Source: Candidatus Methanobinarius endosymbioticus
Lineage (GTDB): Archaea > Methanobacteriota > Methanobacteria > Methanobacteriales > Methanobacteriaceae
Length of the DNA stretch: 64,000 nt
Direction: 5' to 3'
Assembly (NCBI GenBank): GCA_003315655.1
Contig: NIZT01000070.1
Span: forward strand, 168,731-232,730
In this document: positions 49,373 through 59,878 of the stretch, one piece after another
Layout of the letters: every line of letters begins with the position of its first letter
Numbering within the stretch: position 1 is the first letter of the stretch
The notes under the pieces: model-generated
What the model saw: only the letters and a program-made list of their open reading frames with translations
Databases searched by the model: none
Told to the model about the DNA's origin: nothing
Program-made: the position numbers and the translations under genes

Positions 49373-51433
49373 TCACTCCATTTTTTCAACAGCAACTGCA
49401 CAGACTTTTAGTTCCGCCATTTTAGACTTAGGATCTAATTCTTTACCTGTTGTTAAATAATTAGCAGCACATTCAAAGAAATGCATTGGAATATTTACTT
49501 CCCCTTCCATGATGTCTGGTGTCACTCTTGCAGGAATTTCAATTTCCCCTCTTCTAGATTTGACTTTAACAGTTTCTCTGTTTAAAATACCTAATTTTTT
49601 AGCATTTTTATCATTAATTTCCACATAACCTGTTGGTAATTCATTATCTAATGTTTTACACCTTCGAGTCATACTTGCATGATAATGGAACAATGTTCTT
49701 GTAGTGGTTAAAACTAAAGGATAATCATTGTCTGGAAGTTCAGAAGGACCAATATAATCAGCAGGTTCAAATACACCTAATCCATCAGGATGAGCAAATG
49801 TATCTACATGCATAAGTCCTTGACCTGGATGTTCTTCATCTGGACATGGCCAATGTAATGCTTCTGGTTTTTCTAATCTTTCATATGTCATACCCCTATA
49901 TTGTGGAGTAATCATTCTCATTTCATCAAATATCTCTTCAGGATTATTATATGTAAATTGTTCTTCTTCTGCACCCATTCTAACAGCTATTTCTTTCATG
50001 ATTTGCCAATCATATTTTGCTTCACCTGGAGCATCAACAGCTTTACGAACTCTTTGCACTCTTCTTTCACCATTAGTAAAAGTACCTTCTTGTTCACCCC
50101 AACCTGCAGCTGGGAAAACAACATCAGCATATTTACCTGTTTCTGACATGAAAATATCTTGAACAACCAAGAAATCTAAGTTTTCCATAGCTTCAATAAC
50201 ATGGTTTGTATCTGGGTCTGAAAGAACTGGGTCTTCACCTGTAATATACATAGCTTTGATGTTACCATCAGCTGCTGCATGAATCATTTCAACAACAGTT
50301 AAACCTGGTGCACATCCATCAAGTGTACAAGCCCAATTTTCTTCCACAACTTTAGTAGCATCTCCATTCATAACTTTTTGATATCCTGGATAATCTGTAG
50401 GAAGAGCACCCATATCACAAGCACCTTGTACATTATTTTGACCTCTGAGAGGATTAACTCCAGAACCTATTTTACCAATGTTACCTGTTAACATAGCTAA
50501 ATTTGCATTAGCCATAACATTATCAGCACCATGTCTATGTTCTGTAACACCTAATGAATAAACAATAGCTGCATTTTCTGCATTTGCATACATTAAGGCT
50601 GCTTCTTTAATTTTTTTTGGATCTGCTTCAACTAATTCTGCCGCATAATCTAAATCATATTTAACTATAGTTTCTTTCAATCTTTGGTAATTTTTTGTTC
50701 TTTTTTCAATAAATTCATCGTCTTGTAAATCATTATCAACAATAATTTTCATCATTGCATTTAATAATGGTACATCCCTACCAGACCTAAATTCGATATA
50801 CATATCAGCTAATTTTGCTGTTGGTGTATAACGTGGGTCAGCAACAATAATTTTTGCCCCATTTTTCTTAGCTCTAATAACTCTTCTACCAAATAATGGA
50901 TGAGCTTCCATATTGTTAGAACCGATTATGAAAATAACATCAGCACTTTCAATACTTATGAAGTCATTTGTCATAGCTCCTGAACCAAATGTTTTAGCTA
51001 ATCCTGCAACAGTAGGTCCGTGACAAATTCTTGCACAGTGATCTACATTGTGAGTACCGATAACTTTACGAACAAATTTTTGAGTAATATAAATATTTTC
51101 ATTTGGAGATCTTGCACAAGCTAAAAATCCAATATCATCAGGATTATTATCTTTGATTTCACCAAGTTTGGATGCAACTAAATCTAAAGCTTCATCCCAT
51201 TCAGATTCTCTAAATTCTCCATTTTCTTGTTTGATCAGTGGTTTTGTAAGCCTATCTTTTCTATGAATAAATTCATGAGCAAACATACCTTTTGGACACA
51301 GTTTTCCCTCATTGACTGGATGTCTTTTCCATGGTTCTACACCAACAACCTTTTCATCCACTACAACAAGATTAAGTCCACAACCAGTTCCACAATATGG
51401 ACATATTGTAGGAACATAATTCATTTCCACCAT
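49373..51433 (-). CDS. fdhA: Formate dehydrogenase alpha subunit (Mo/W-pterin)
   Basis: A 686-residue catalytic subunit oxidising formate to CO2. The N-terminal cluster motif is [14 protein letters not shown]. The metal ligand lies in [14 protein letters not shown] and is encoded by TGT, so this is a cysteine, not a selenocysteine enzyme. Pterin-binding blocks ([54 protein letters not shown]) and the C-terminal lobe are intact. GGAGAG lies 7 bp before the ATG at 51433. An internal ATG at 51424 is less likely. Confidence 0.95.
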   Translation of the reverse strand: MVEMNYVPTICPYCGTGCGLNLVVVDEKVVGVEPWKRHPVNEGKLCPKGMFAHEFIHRKDRLTKPLIKQENGEFRESEWDEALDLVASKLGEIKDNNPDDIGFLACARSPNENIYITQKFVRKVIGTHNVDHCARICHGPTVAGLAKTFGSGAMTNDFISIESADVIFIIGSNNMEAHPLFGRRVIRAKKNGAKIIVADPRYTPTAKLADMYIEFRSGRDVPLLNAMMKIIVDNDLQDDEFIEKRTKNYQRLKETIVKYDLDYAAELVEADPKKIKEAALMYANAENAAIVYSLGVTEHRHGADNVMANANLAMLTGNIGKIGSGVNPLRGQNNVQGACDMGALPTDYPGYQKVMNGDATKVVEENWACTLDGCAPGLTVVEMIHAAADGNIKAMYITGEDPVLSDPDTNHVIEAMENLDFLVVQDIFMSETGKYADVVFPAAGWGEQEGTFTNGERRVQRVRKAVDAPGEAKYDWQIMKEIAVRMGAEEEQFTYNNPEEIFDEMRMITPQYRGMTYERLEKPEALHWPCPDEEHPGQGLMHVDTFAHPDGLGVFEPADYIGPSELPDNDYPLVLTTTRTLFHYHASMTRRCKTLDNELPTGYVEINDKNAKKLGILNRETVKVKSRRGEIEIPARVTPDIMEGEVNIPMHFFECAANYLTTGKELDPKSKMAELKVCAVAVEKME

Positions 51434-52159
51434 TTAATACTCTCCTTAAATGACATTTATTTATAAATAAGAATTATACAAAATATCAAAATATTCAACA
51501 AGACATATATTCAACGATATTATGTATTCAACAATATTCATAACTATTAAACACAATTGTTAAAAATATAATTGTTAAATATTCAAATTATTTATTATAC
51601 ATAATACTATCTTACATAATATCATTTCAAATTGCATCTAGCACATTAATTATTATATTAGTGTATTATAAGTTATTATTAGTTATAAATTCTTTTATTT
51701 AATTATTTAAAGAAAGAATTTTCGTATTTTATACTTATCAAAAGTAATATTACCAACAATATTCCAATATTAATTACAATATTAAAGAAAATACTAATAA
51801 TATTAACAATTTATAAATAATCATATTTTATAAATATAATAAATATTAAGCATTTGATATTTTAAATAATAATTTACTAACAGATAATAATAGAAATATT
51901 GTTAGTATTTAAATATTGAAACTAATAAAACACTAAAAACACTGCAAATGTCAACTAGTTAATATTTATCATGAATATAATAATCATGACCCTATTAAAA
52001 AGTTAATATAACTTTAATATGTCTAAATATCAAATTAACAAATGAATTGTTGAATATTAAAATATTTTTAATAAATTATTAACATTCCCCTCAGCATTAT
52101 ACAAACATTCCATTAGTAAATTTTAGCTTTTTGTTTTACTTTTTTATATATTCAAATAT
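51434..52159. other. fdhA upstream region with a palindrome
   Basis: No gene is present. AAAGTTA-ATA-TAACTTT (51999-52015) is a perfect 17-bp palindrome, and TCATGA motifs repeat at about 51969-51990. They may be control sites for the fdhAB transcript, although they lie more than 500 bp from its start. fdhC and fdhAB therefore probably have separate promoters. Confidence 0.35.
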
Positions 52160-53011
52160 TTAATCTACTTTCGAAGTACTCAGATCTTGTCCTCGCAGAT
52201 AAGTGTACCAATAGATCACTCCAACAAATATAGCTCCACCAATAATATTACCAATAGTTACAGGAATCAAATTATTAACTATACATTGATACCAAGATAC
52301 TTTTCCTAAGAAAATACCTATAGGTATAAAGAACATATTAGCAACACTGTGCTCGAATCCCATAGCTACAAACGCCATTATTGGGAACCAAATACCCATA
52401 ATTTTTCCAATAATATCGTCTGATGCAATAGCAAGATATACTGCTAAACAAACAAGCCAATTACAACCAATTGCCCTGAAAAATGCTTGATCCCGCGTTA
52501 GCGATACTACTAATTTACCAGCAGCTAAAAATTCTGCTCCTCCCAGAGCTTTAGTCTGTGCAATCGTAAGTGCATTACCCATGAATGGTTCAACAGTAAG
52601 TATACCAGTTAGATAAGCTAGTACATAAGCAACAAATAAAGCCCCTACAAAATTAAAAATCCAACTAATAACCCAATTTTTGGTTAGGCCACCCCAAGTA
52701 GATGTGCCAGTCAAAATACCAACAGTCATATACATAGTGTTACCAGTAAAAAGTTCTGAACCAGCTATAATCACTAGCATCAAACCCAGTGGAAACACCC
52801 CTCCGAAAAATAGTTTCACGAGGCCTGGCGGGAATCCAGCGGCAGCCATACCACCAGTAACAACTTCAGCCAAAAGACCTCCAAACGCGATATAAACACC
52901 TGCAAGGAAACTTAAAATAACAACGTTTCCAAATGATGTTTTCTCTTTAAGTGCTGCGATACCAGCAATAGCTTTTGCAATATCTGCAGGACTCTTAAAA
53001 GACAAACCCAT
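52160..53011 (-). CDS. fdhC: Formate transporter FdhC
   Basis: A 283-residue FNT-family channel with six helices. Family motifs include the early [67 protein letters not shown] and [16 protein letters not shown] with the conserved His. It imports formate as substrate for the adjacent FdhAB. GAGGTTGAGAAT precedes the ATG. Confidence 0.94.
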   Translation of the reverse strand: MGLSFKSPADIAKAIAGIAALKEKTSFGNVVILSFLAGVYIAFGGLLAEVVTGGMAAAGFPPGLVKLFFGGVFPLGLMLVIIAGSELFTGNTMYMTVGILTGTSTWGGLTKNWVISWIFNFVGALFVAYVLAYLTGILTVEPFMGNALTIAQTKALGGAEFLAAGKLVVSLTRDQAFFRAIGCNWLVCLAVYLAIASDDIIGKIMGIWFPIMAFVAMGFEHSVANMFFIPIGIFLGKVSWYQCIVNNLIPVTIGNIIGGAIFVGVIYWYTYLRGQDLSTSKVD

Positions 53012-53964
53012 ATTCTCAACCTCTTTATATATTGTCGAATATACAATAGCAGTTTATAAAAACATACTATCACACATTAATATTTTTATCTAATTACTTA
53101 ATTTTAGTAATTAGCAGACATCTAATTATATTGTATTACTTACCTCAATAAAGTAATACATTTTTTAATATTATTAAAAAACTGAATAATACTCTGATGT
53201 TACAAAAATTTGGAAGTATCATACATACTATTATCATAACATTTGTGACATAGTATAAAAATATTTATCTTTTGAAAACAAAAGAAAAACTTTATATATA
53301 AACTAATACAAAATAATACTTTCTTAGTAGAACATTATTAATATTAAAGAAATCTACTATTTTTAATTGAATTAACCTTTTAAAAAGTATATAAATAAAT
53401 ATTATTTCTTTTATAGAAAATAAAACTATTTTTTGAGAATATTATGAAAAAATAATCAATTTAAAGCATTTGATTTTTCATGATAAAAGATTATTTAATT
53501 TGTGTTTTAAAGAATGATTAATACTATTTATTAATTTTGTATGTTTATTATCTATAAATTACTAAAATTTTTATCAAAGATTAATAACACATTATTACAA
53601 ATTTCATTTCTATATACATGTGAGTAATAAATTATTGAAATAAGTAATACTATAGTAATAATTTTAAATTAATTATTATTATAAATAGTGATAATTAGTA
53701 ATACAAAATATAAAACAATTCATATTAAAAATCGATTATATTTATAATAATTTTATTATTTTATTAAATTAATAATTAAAAATTAAATAATTAAAATAAT
53801 AATTAAAATAAATTGAATTATTAATTAATATTTTTTAAATATATATTAAAAAAATTAGATTTATAAAAAATTAGTAAATTAATAAATAGTATATAGGAAT
53901 ATATAGTGCATTGAAAAATATGAAAAAATAAAATAATAAAAAATAATTAGTAAAAATTAAAATA
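53012..53964. other. Long AT-rich region upstream of fdhC
   Basis: No gene is seen. TATTGT...ACAATA arms (about 53032-53050) lie just before the fdhC start, and TTTATATATAAAC (about 53292) is TATA-like. The segment 53400-53960 is almost pure A/T. Confidence 0.35.
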
Positions 53965-54198
53965 TTAATCTTTACCAATAATTTGTTCTTTGATTTTTTT
54001 TATTTATTTTAACAGAACTTTCACCTTTAATTTGATTTTCTATTTCTTTTTCAATTTTTTGGTTAACTTTTCCTCTAATTTGTTCTTGAATTTGTTTTTT
54101 AGCTTCATATTGGATTTTTCCCCTAATCTGTTCGTCAATTTTTGCTTGTATTTCTGCTTTTCTTTTTCTTTGATTTGTTCTTGAATTTCTTTATTTAT
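53965..54198 (-). pseudogene. Broken coiled-coil protein gene
   Basis: Spliced frames give a Lys/Glu/Gln-rich repeat protein: KEIQEQIKEKEK, then AEIQAKIDEQIRGKIQYEA, KKQIQEQIRGKVNQKIEKEI, ENQIKGESSVKI and a final KIKEQIIGKD. The IQEQIRGK repeat suggests a coiled coil. Two frameshifts break it (about 54160 and 54000). The codon after the ribosome-binding-like GGGG is ATA (54198), not ATG. Family unknown. Confidence 0.4.
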
Positions 54199-54512
54199 AT
54201 ACCCCTACAATCACCTATTCTTAATAAAAGAAATATTAATTGTTCGTATATTTTTTATTACATATAAATTTTATTAAAGAATATAAAGCAAAAATAAGCA
54301 TTTTTTTGATAAATAAGATTTAAAAAAGCGATGATATTATTTAAGAGCTGTTTTAATATATTAAAACTGAAAATAGGAACATGATTACAAAATTAAATTG
54401 AATTAAAATTTTATAGAAATTATATTAGAATGTATCATAAAGAATAGGGAAAAAGGTGAAATAAAATATAAAAACTTTTAATTCCCTGAAAAAGTTCTAA
54501 TATTTAGTAAAA

Positions 54513-55085
54513 TTAAATAATTTTATAATAAGAACCTTCAGCACATGATTTACAGATAGTATTTCCACCTCTTAATACATGTTTACCATTCATAACTTTT
54601 TCACCACAACATGGACAAAAAGCTTTTCTCTAGGTTTCCCTGGAAAATTATTATCATCTAATTTAATTTCAATAGATTGTAAATGAAATAGATCTTTGCT
54701 AGGTGTAGATTTAAACCTCTCAATCAATTTTTCTGTAGTTTGATCTTTTTTTCTTTAGAATTTGCATCAATATCGGTTATTTTAAATGCTCCCCCAGTAG
54801 ATATTTTATAAAAAGAAGCTGTAAATTTACCATAATTCATTTGTTTTAGAGATCTTTTTCCCATAGAACAGTCAGTTCCAGCTTGAACAGTATCAGACAT
54901 GCACCTATTAATTTCTAAAAAAACAATAAGGCCTTTATTTTTTTATTTGATTCCATTCCTAAATTTCCAAGTGCATAAATAGCTAATTTTGTTCCAATAA
55001 CAATTCCCCCACAGATATCTCCATGAAAATTACCTGCTTTCTCTAATTGCTCTTCAAAAATTTCTTTATTATTTATAAAATCCAA
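54513..55085 (-). pseudogene. fmdE: Decayed FmdE-family gene
   Basis: Spliced, it reads as an FmdE-like protein: IFEEQLEKAGNFHGDICGGI, VIGTKLAIYALGNLGMES, after a frameshift CMSDTVQAGTDCSMGKRSLK, QMNYGKFTASFYKISTGGAF, and a zinc-ribbon tail CPCCGEKVM-like (shifted frame), GGNTICKSCAEGSYYKI. FHGDICGG and GTDCSMGK are the family's metal/flavin-site motifs. At least three frameshifts are present (near 54920, 54756 and 54630). GGTGAT precedes a TTG at 55085. FmdE proteins accompany formylmethanofuran dehydrogenases and some metal transporters. Confidence 0.7.
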
Positions 55086-55205
55086 AATATCACCGATATA
55101 TATTTTTATTATATATTTATCAAAACTATAATTTATCAGAAAAACCATTGAAGTCAAAAGAAAAATACTTTTAATTAGAATACAAATTTTTCAATTTTCT
55201 GAGAT

Positions 55206-55939
55206 TTACATTACTTGTACATCAATATTATAAGCTTTTCTAATATTTTTCTCATTTATAACTTCATTTGGCTTTCCAAAATCCATAAAAGATTTATTTT
55301 TTAATATTGCTACTTTATTTGAAGAAATAAATGCATGATATGGAAAATGAGAGATATTATAACAGCTAATCCCATGTTAGAAAGAGTTTCTATGATTTCT
55401 AGAAGTCTAATTTGATTTCCGAAATCTAAATGAGAAGTAGGTTCATCTAAAATTAATAAATCTGGCTCTTGAGCTAAAATTCTAGCTAAAAAAACTAGTT
55501 GTTTTTCTCCACCACTTAGATTAGTATATTCTCTATCTGCCATATGAAATATATTAAGGTTTTTAAGGCATTTTCAGCTATTTTAATATCATTTTCGCCC
55601 AGATATTGCATTAAATCAAGGTAAGGAGATCTTCCCACTAAAACAACATCAATTACAGAAAGGGAAAGTTGGAACATGTCCTTGAGGAATATAACCAATA
55701 GATCTAGCTATTTCCCGAAATTTCATTGATTTCAGAAATTTACCATTTAATATTATTTCACCTTCAGTAAGATCATGTAGACCATTTAAAGATTTTAATA
55801 GAGTTGTTTTCCCGGTTCTATTAGGACCTAATATACAGAAAACATCTCCGTTAGAAACATGAAAATTAATATCTTCAAAGATATTTTTATTCACATCATA
55901 AGAAAATGATGCATTCTTAATTTCAAGTAATTTATCCAT
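55206..55939 (-). pseudogene. Decayed FecE/BtuD-type ABC transporter ATPase
   Basis: The N-terminal part (MDKLLEIKNASFSYDVNKNI) has a Walker A of GPNRTGKTT, in which the usual Gly is Arg. IGYIPQGHVPTFPF is followed, after a frameshift, by SVIDVVLVGRSPYLDLMQYL. A second shift gives the signature [15 protein letters not shown] and Walker [16 protein letters not shown] third leads to the end at KAYNIDVQVM. Three frameshifts plus the Walker A change mean it is not functional. Such ATPases serve iron, cobalamin or molybdate (MolC) uptake. Confidence 0.75.
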
Positions 55940-55964
55940 AATATTACCAAATATTTTGTTTAAT

Positions 55965-56970
55965 CTATGACCATTCAGAATATCCTCTTCTAAGTAAATA
56001 TAAGAATAGTAGAACTCCTATAATTGCAGTTAAAATCCCTATTGGAATTTCAATAGAGATTACTGCCCTTAAAATAGTATCTATAAGTAAAAGAAAGCTT
56101 GCATCTAAACTTAAATTTGCAGGAAGTGACATTTTATGGTTAGGACCAACAATCATTCGAGCCATGTGGGTGTTACCAGACCAATCCACCAATTATACCA
56201 CTAATAGATACTGCTGCAGCTGTTATTAATGTAGCTGCTATAATAATAAAACGAAGATTTTTAGGATTTATACCAAGTGATTGGGCTTCTTCATCACCCA
56301 TAGATAATATATTTAATATCAATATTAATATCAAAAGAATTATAGTTCGGATTACAATTGGAACAATTATAACTAATAATTTATCGATATTTACATCAGC
56401 TAAGCTACCCATTAACCAATAAACAATTTGAAGAAGTTTATCAATAGGATCTGCTATAAATTTAGCCCCAGAAATTAAATCATTGAAAAATGCAGAGATA
56501 AGTGCAGCACACAATACTAAAACAAGTATTTCTCCTGATTTATAGCTTTTTGAAATTAAATAAGTTATAAAAACCGACAATAAACCAAAAATAAATGCAA
56601 ATAACTGAATAAGCCAATTCCCAGCAGCCAATAAAATTGCAACACATGCCCCAAAACCAGAACCTGCAGATACTCCCAATATGTCTGGAAAAACTAGAGG
56701 GTTTTTAAATATACCTTGAAAAGTTGCTCCTGCAATGGATAGTGCAGCATCTACCAACATAGCAGTGATTATCTCAGGAAGTTTAATATTAAATACTATT
56801 GATGTAATTGAAGGAGAAATTTCTAAACTAGGATTAATTGGACTTAATAAGGTACAAATAACTTCAATAGAAGAAATAGGAAATTTATCTAATAAAAATG
56901 AGAAGAAAAATAAAAAAATAGACAATATAACTAAAATACGTATTATAAAATATTTATTGAATTTTTCCAT
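55965..56970 (-). pseudogene. Frameshifted FecCD/BtuC-type ABC permease
   Basis: The first 265 codons form a typical FecCD permease: RLPEI-like KLPEIITAMLVDAALSIAGA, TFQGIFKNPLVFPDILGVSA, GSGFGACVAILLA and GDEEAQSLGI. Near 56175, at the conserved GGLVGLVTPH, a frameshift truncates it, and the last 70 codons (HMARMIVGPNHKMSLPANLS, LRRGYSEWS) lie in another frame. No substrate-binding protein gene is nearby. With the broken ATPase and fmdE, this looks like a lost metal or oxyanion uptake operon. Confidence 0.75.
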
Positions 56971-57192
56971 TATATCTTTCCTTCAAATATATTTTTAAAA
57001 TAATAGTATCCCCTATATAATAGAAATATTAGAGTTAAATTTAATCCACCTATTTCAATTTACGAAACTTAAGTATATTACTATAGCTAAAATTATCTCA
57101 TTTATCAAAAATAACAATAAAAATATGCTTTAATTTAAAACATTATTTAAATTATATTTCAATAATTTTGTTTTATTTAAATCTTTATTATC

Positions 57193-57234
57193 GGATATCT
57201 TTTAAAAATAGAAAGCTATATCAATAAGATATCC
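57193..57234. repeat. 9-bp inverted repeat upstream of the dead transporter
   Basis: GGATATCTT (57193-57201) and AAGATATCC (57226-57234) are perfect inverted arms with a 24-bp spacer in an otherwise empty region between the permease remnant and fdhD. Confidence 0.35.
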
Positions 57235-57497
57235 CATTTTTAAAATAGATATGAATATAAATACATTCCCTAATTATAAATAAATTTCATTAAAAATAAT
57301 AAAATAAAAATAAAAAACAAACACAATTTTAAAACAAATACCAATTATTATTTAATAGATATATAAATGAAATAATTATAAAGAAAATAATAAAGATTTT
57401 AAAGTAAATAATAAATTTTATATAAATAAATTATAAAAAATTATAATGGAATTTAATAAAATTAATAGAATTTAATGAATTATAAAAAGTGAGGAAA

Positions 57498-58250
57498 ATG
57501 AAATTAACAAGAGAGATAACAGCTATGAAATACAAAGATGGTAAAAACGAAAAAAAAATCGAAGAAATAGTCTTTGATGAAACAGTTAGCTTAAAAATAA
57601 ACGATACTCCTACACGAAATTTTTCAACATTACCAGATTCATTAATAGATTTTGCAGCAGGATATATGATTGGAGAAGGAATAATAAAAAGTTTTGAAGA
57701 AATAGAAGAAATTGAAGTTCGTGAAACAACTATCAATGCAAAAATAGAAAATTATCATGCAGAAAAGGATCTTGTACTTGGTTCAGATAGTTCTGGAGGA
57801 TGGAGATCAAGAATAAAAAATATAACCCTTGTTAAATCTTATTTAAAAATCAAAAAAGATGAATTAATAATAAATATAGAAAAATTAAGAAAAAATGCAG
57901 ATATATGGCAAAAAACTGGAGGAACACATGTTGCAGCATTTGTAAATAATAAAAACAATGAATTTATTGTGAGAGAAGATGTTAGTCGCCATGTTGCAGT
58001 AGATAAAGTAATTGGAGCTGCTTCAAGAAAAAAATTAGACTTTTCACAATCATATGTAATCTACAGTGGCAGAATGCCCGTGGATATGGTTATAAAAATA
58101 GCTAGAGTAGGAATCCCTATTTTAGCATCTAATGCCGCACCTTCATTTTCAGGGTACACCACAGCAGAAAAAGCAAACATTACCCTAGTTGGATTTATAA
58201 GAGGAGATAGATTTAATATTTATACTCATACTGATCGAATAGAATTCTAA
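57498..58250 (+). CDS. fdhD: FdhD-family formate dehydrogenase accessory protein, cysteine-free
   Basis: A 250-residue FdhD-family protein with RNFSTLPDSLIDFAAGYMIG, KTGGTHVAAFV, DVSRHVAVDKVIGAA and SGRMPVDMVIKIARVGIPIL, VGFIRGDRFNIY. In E. coli FdhD a CxxC pair relays sulfur from IscS to the pterin cofactor. At the matching place this protein has GSDSSGGW, and it contains no cysteine anywhere. It may act by a different route or only bind cofactor. GTGAGGAA lies before the ATG at 57498. An in-frame GTG at 57489 overlaps it. Confidence 0.87.
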   Translation: MKLTREITAMKYKDGKNEKKIEEIVFDETVSLKINDTPTRNFSTLPDSLIDFAAGYMIGEGIIKSFEEIEEIEVRETTINAKIENYHAEKDLVLGSDSSGGWRSRIKNITLVKSYLKIKKDELIINIEKLRKNADIWQKTGGTHVAAFVNNKNNEFIVREDVSRHVAVDKVIGAASRKKLDFSQSYVIYSGRMPVDMVIKIARVGIPILASNAAPSFSGYTTAEKANITLVGFIRGDRFNIYTHTDRIEF

Positions 58251-58500
58251 TTGAGTAATCATTAATTGTATATATTTTTATAAATATATATTGATAATAT
58301 TATTATAATTATATTAATTATTTTATTTATAATTAAATATTTTAATAAATTTTAATAAATTATCTTATTCAGTGAATTTTTTAATAAGAAAATTTTAATT
58401 AATTAGGTATTATGACAATAAATAATTGTTATATAATGAAATTAATTAAAATAAGAAGAATAGAATAAAAATAAAAGACATTTATAAAGGAGAGGATATT

Positions 58501-58808
58501 ATTAGTTTACCAAAACAATATGTAAATATAAAGGAAAGATTTAAAGAATATGGAGATGCTTTAGAAGCATTAGGAAAAAGTACTAAAAAGGCCCTATTGA
58601 TGAAAAAACATTACAACTCATCCAACTAGCTGCAAGTGCATCCATAAGATCTGAAGGATCAACTCATAGCCACACAAGACATGCTTTAGAATCAGGTGCA
58701 ACTAAAGAAGAGATTTATCAGACATTACTATCATTAACAAGCACAATAGGATTTCCAACAGTAACAGCAGCTATTTCATGGGTTGATGACATTATTGTTG
58801 ATGAATAA
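58501..58808 (+). pseudogene. Frameshifted carboxymuconolactone decarboxylase-family gene
   Basis: A strong GGAGAGG is followed 5 bp later by ATT, not ATG, then SLPKQYVNIKERFKEYGDAL and EALGKSTKK. A missing G in AAAAGGCCC shifts the frame to PIDEKTLQLIQLAASASIRS, EGSTHSHTRHALESGATKEE and IGFPTVTAAISWVDDIIVDE. The AhpD-like CxxC is replaced by THSHTRH, as in CMD relatives without peroxidase function. One base restores the frame, so the lesion is recent or a sequencing error. Confidence 0.6.
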
Positions 58809-58919
58809 TAAAAACAAAGCCAAATAGATATATAATAAAAAAATAATATACATGGAAAAATACTAAAAAAAATAAAAATTAAATATAAAAATTAAAAGGG
58901 AATAAAACAAATAAATGAT

Positions 58920-59510
58920 CTATTCTAAAACTGTATGGCGGTACTTTAGATCGTCTTCAGTGTTTCCCATTTTTTTCATTAATTCAGCTATTAAACCATC
59001 TAAAAAAATCAATGATGTTAATTCAAAAGCAGTTCCTAACGGAGTTAGTGAAACATAATTCCCATCAATTTGTCTTTTGATATAATCTTCATCATCAATG
59101 TCTATTTTGGTTTTTCCTTTAACCAACATCACACTATCAGTTAATTTTCCTAAAGAAGATTCGGGATAAGAAGTTAAAGCTAATGCTTTAGATCCTCTGT
59201 TTTTTGCTATATCTACTGCTGAAACAATAGTATTTGTTTCACCAGAACCTGAAATAGCTAAAATACAGTCATCATCATAAATAGCAGGAGATATAGTTTC
59301 TCCTACAACATATGCACTAATGCCCAAATGCACTAAACGCATAGCAAAAGCTTTAGCTACCAGCCCTGATCTTCCAGCACCTATAACAAAAACATTTTTT
59401 GATTCTGTCAAAATATCCATAAACTCATTAATAACATTTTCATCAAGAAGTTCTGTGGCAGATTCAATATTACTTAAAATTGCTTCAATCGCTGTCTTCA
59501 TTAAATTCAT
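58920..59510 (-). CDS. hxlB: 6-phospho-3-hexuloisomerase
   Basis: A 196-residue SIS-domain protein. GAGRSGLVAKAFAMRLVHLG and AISGSGETNTIVSAVDIAK carry the sugar-phosphate site, and the C-terminal TPLGTAFELTSLIFLDGLIA is typical of PHI. It interconverts 3-hexulose-6-phosphate and fructose-6-phosphate in the reverse ribulose monophosphate route, the way many archaea make pentoses. AGGTTGAATT precedes the ATG. T-rich minus-strand runs at 58840-58910 probably end its transcript. Confidence 0.9.
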   Translation of the reverse strand: MNLMKTAIEAILSNIESATELLDENVINEFMDILTESKNVFVIGAGRSGLVAKAFAMRLVHLGISAYVVGETISPAIYDDDCILAISGSGETNTIVSAVDIAKNRGSKALALTSYPESSLGKLTDSVMLVKGKTKIDIDDEDYIKRQIDGNYVSLTPLGTAFELTSLIFLDGLIAELMKKMGNTEDDLKYRHTVLE

Positions 59511-59878
59511 AATTCAACCTTATTTTATATTAATTATAATTTTTATATCATGATTTAATTTATAATTCACTTTATAAATTCAGAATAATTTTTTCATATA
59601 TTAATAATTTTAACATTCAATTAACTGATTAGAATATTAACGTAGTCAAACATGTAATTATATTAATTATACTAGCTAATATACTCTTTAATTGATTTAA
59701 TATATATTATTTTATAACTATTATTATATAATAAATATTATATTTCAATGCAACTTTTATAAAACAAGAATGTGAATTTATAAGAATATTATAAATATTT
59801 TATTTTAAATTCATTTAAAAATTACAATCAATAAGATGTTAAAATTATTAAAAAAGAAGATAAACAATAGGTTATTGA
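59511..59878. other. Divergent intergenic region
   Basis: An AT-rich region between two divergent genes (hxlB and the regulator), holding both promoters. No distinct operator is seen. Confidence 0.35.

Noticed and set aside
49373..51433. Selenocysteine in FdhA (or FwdB)
   Set aside because: Both active-site positions are ordinary cysteine codons, and there is no in-frame TGA.
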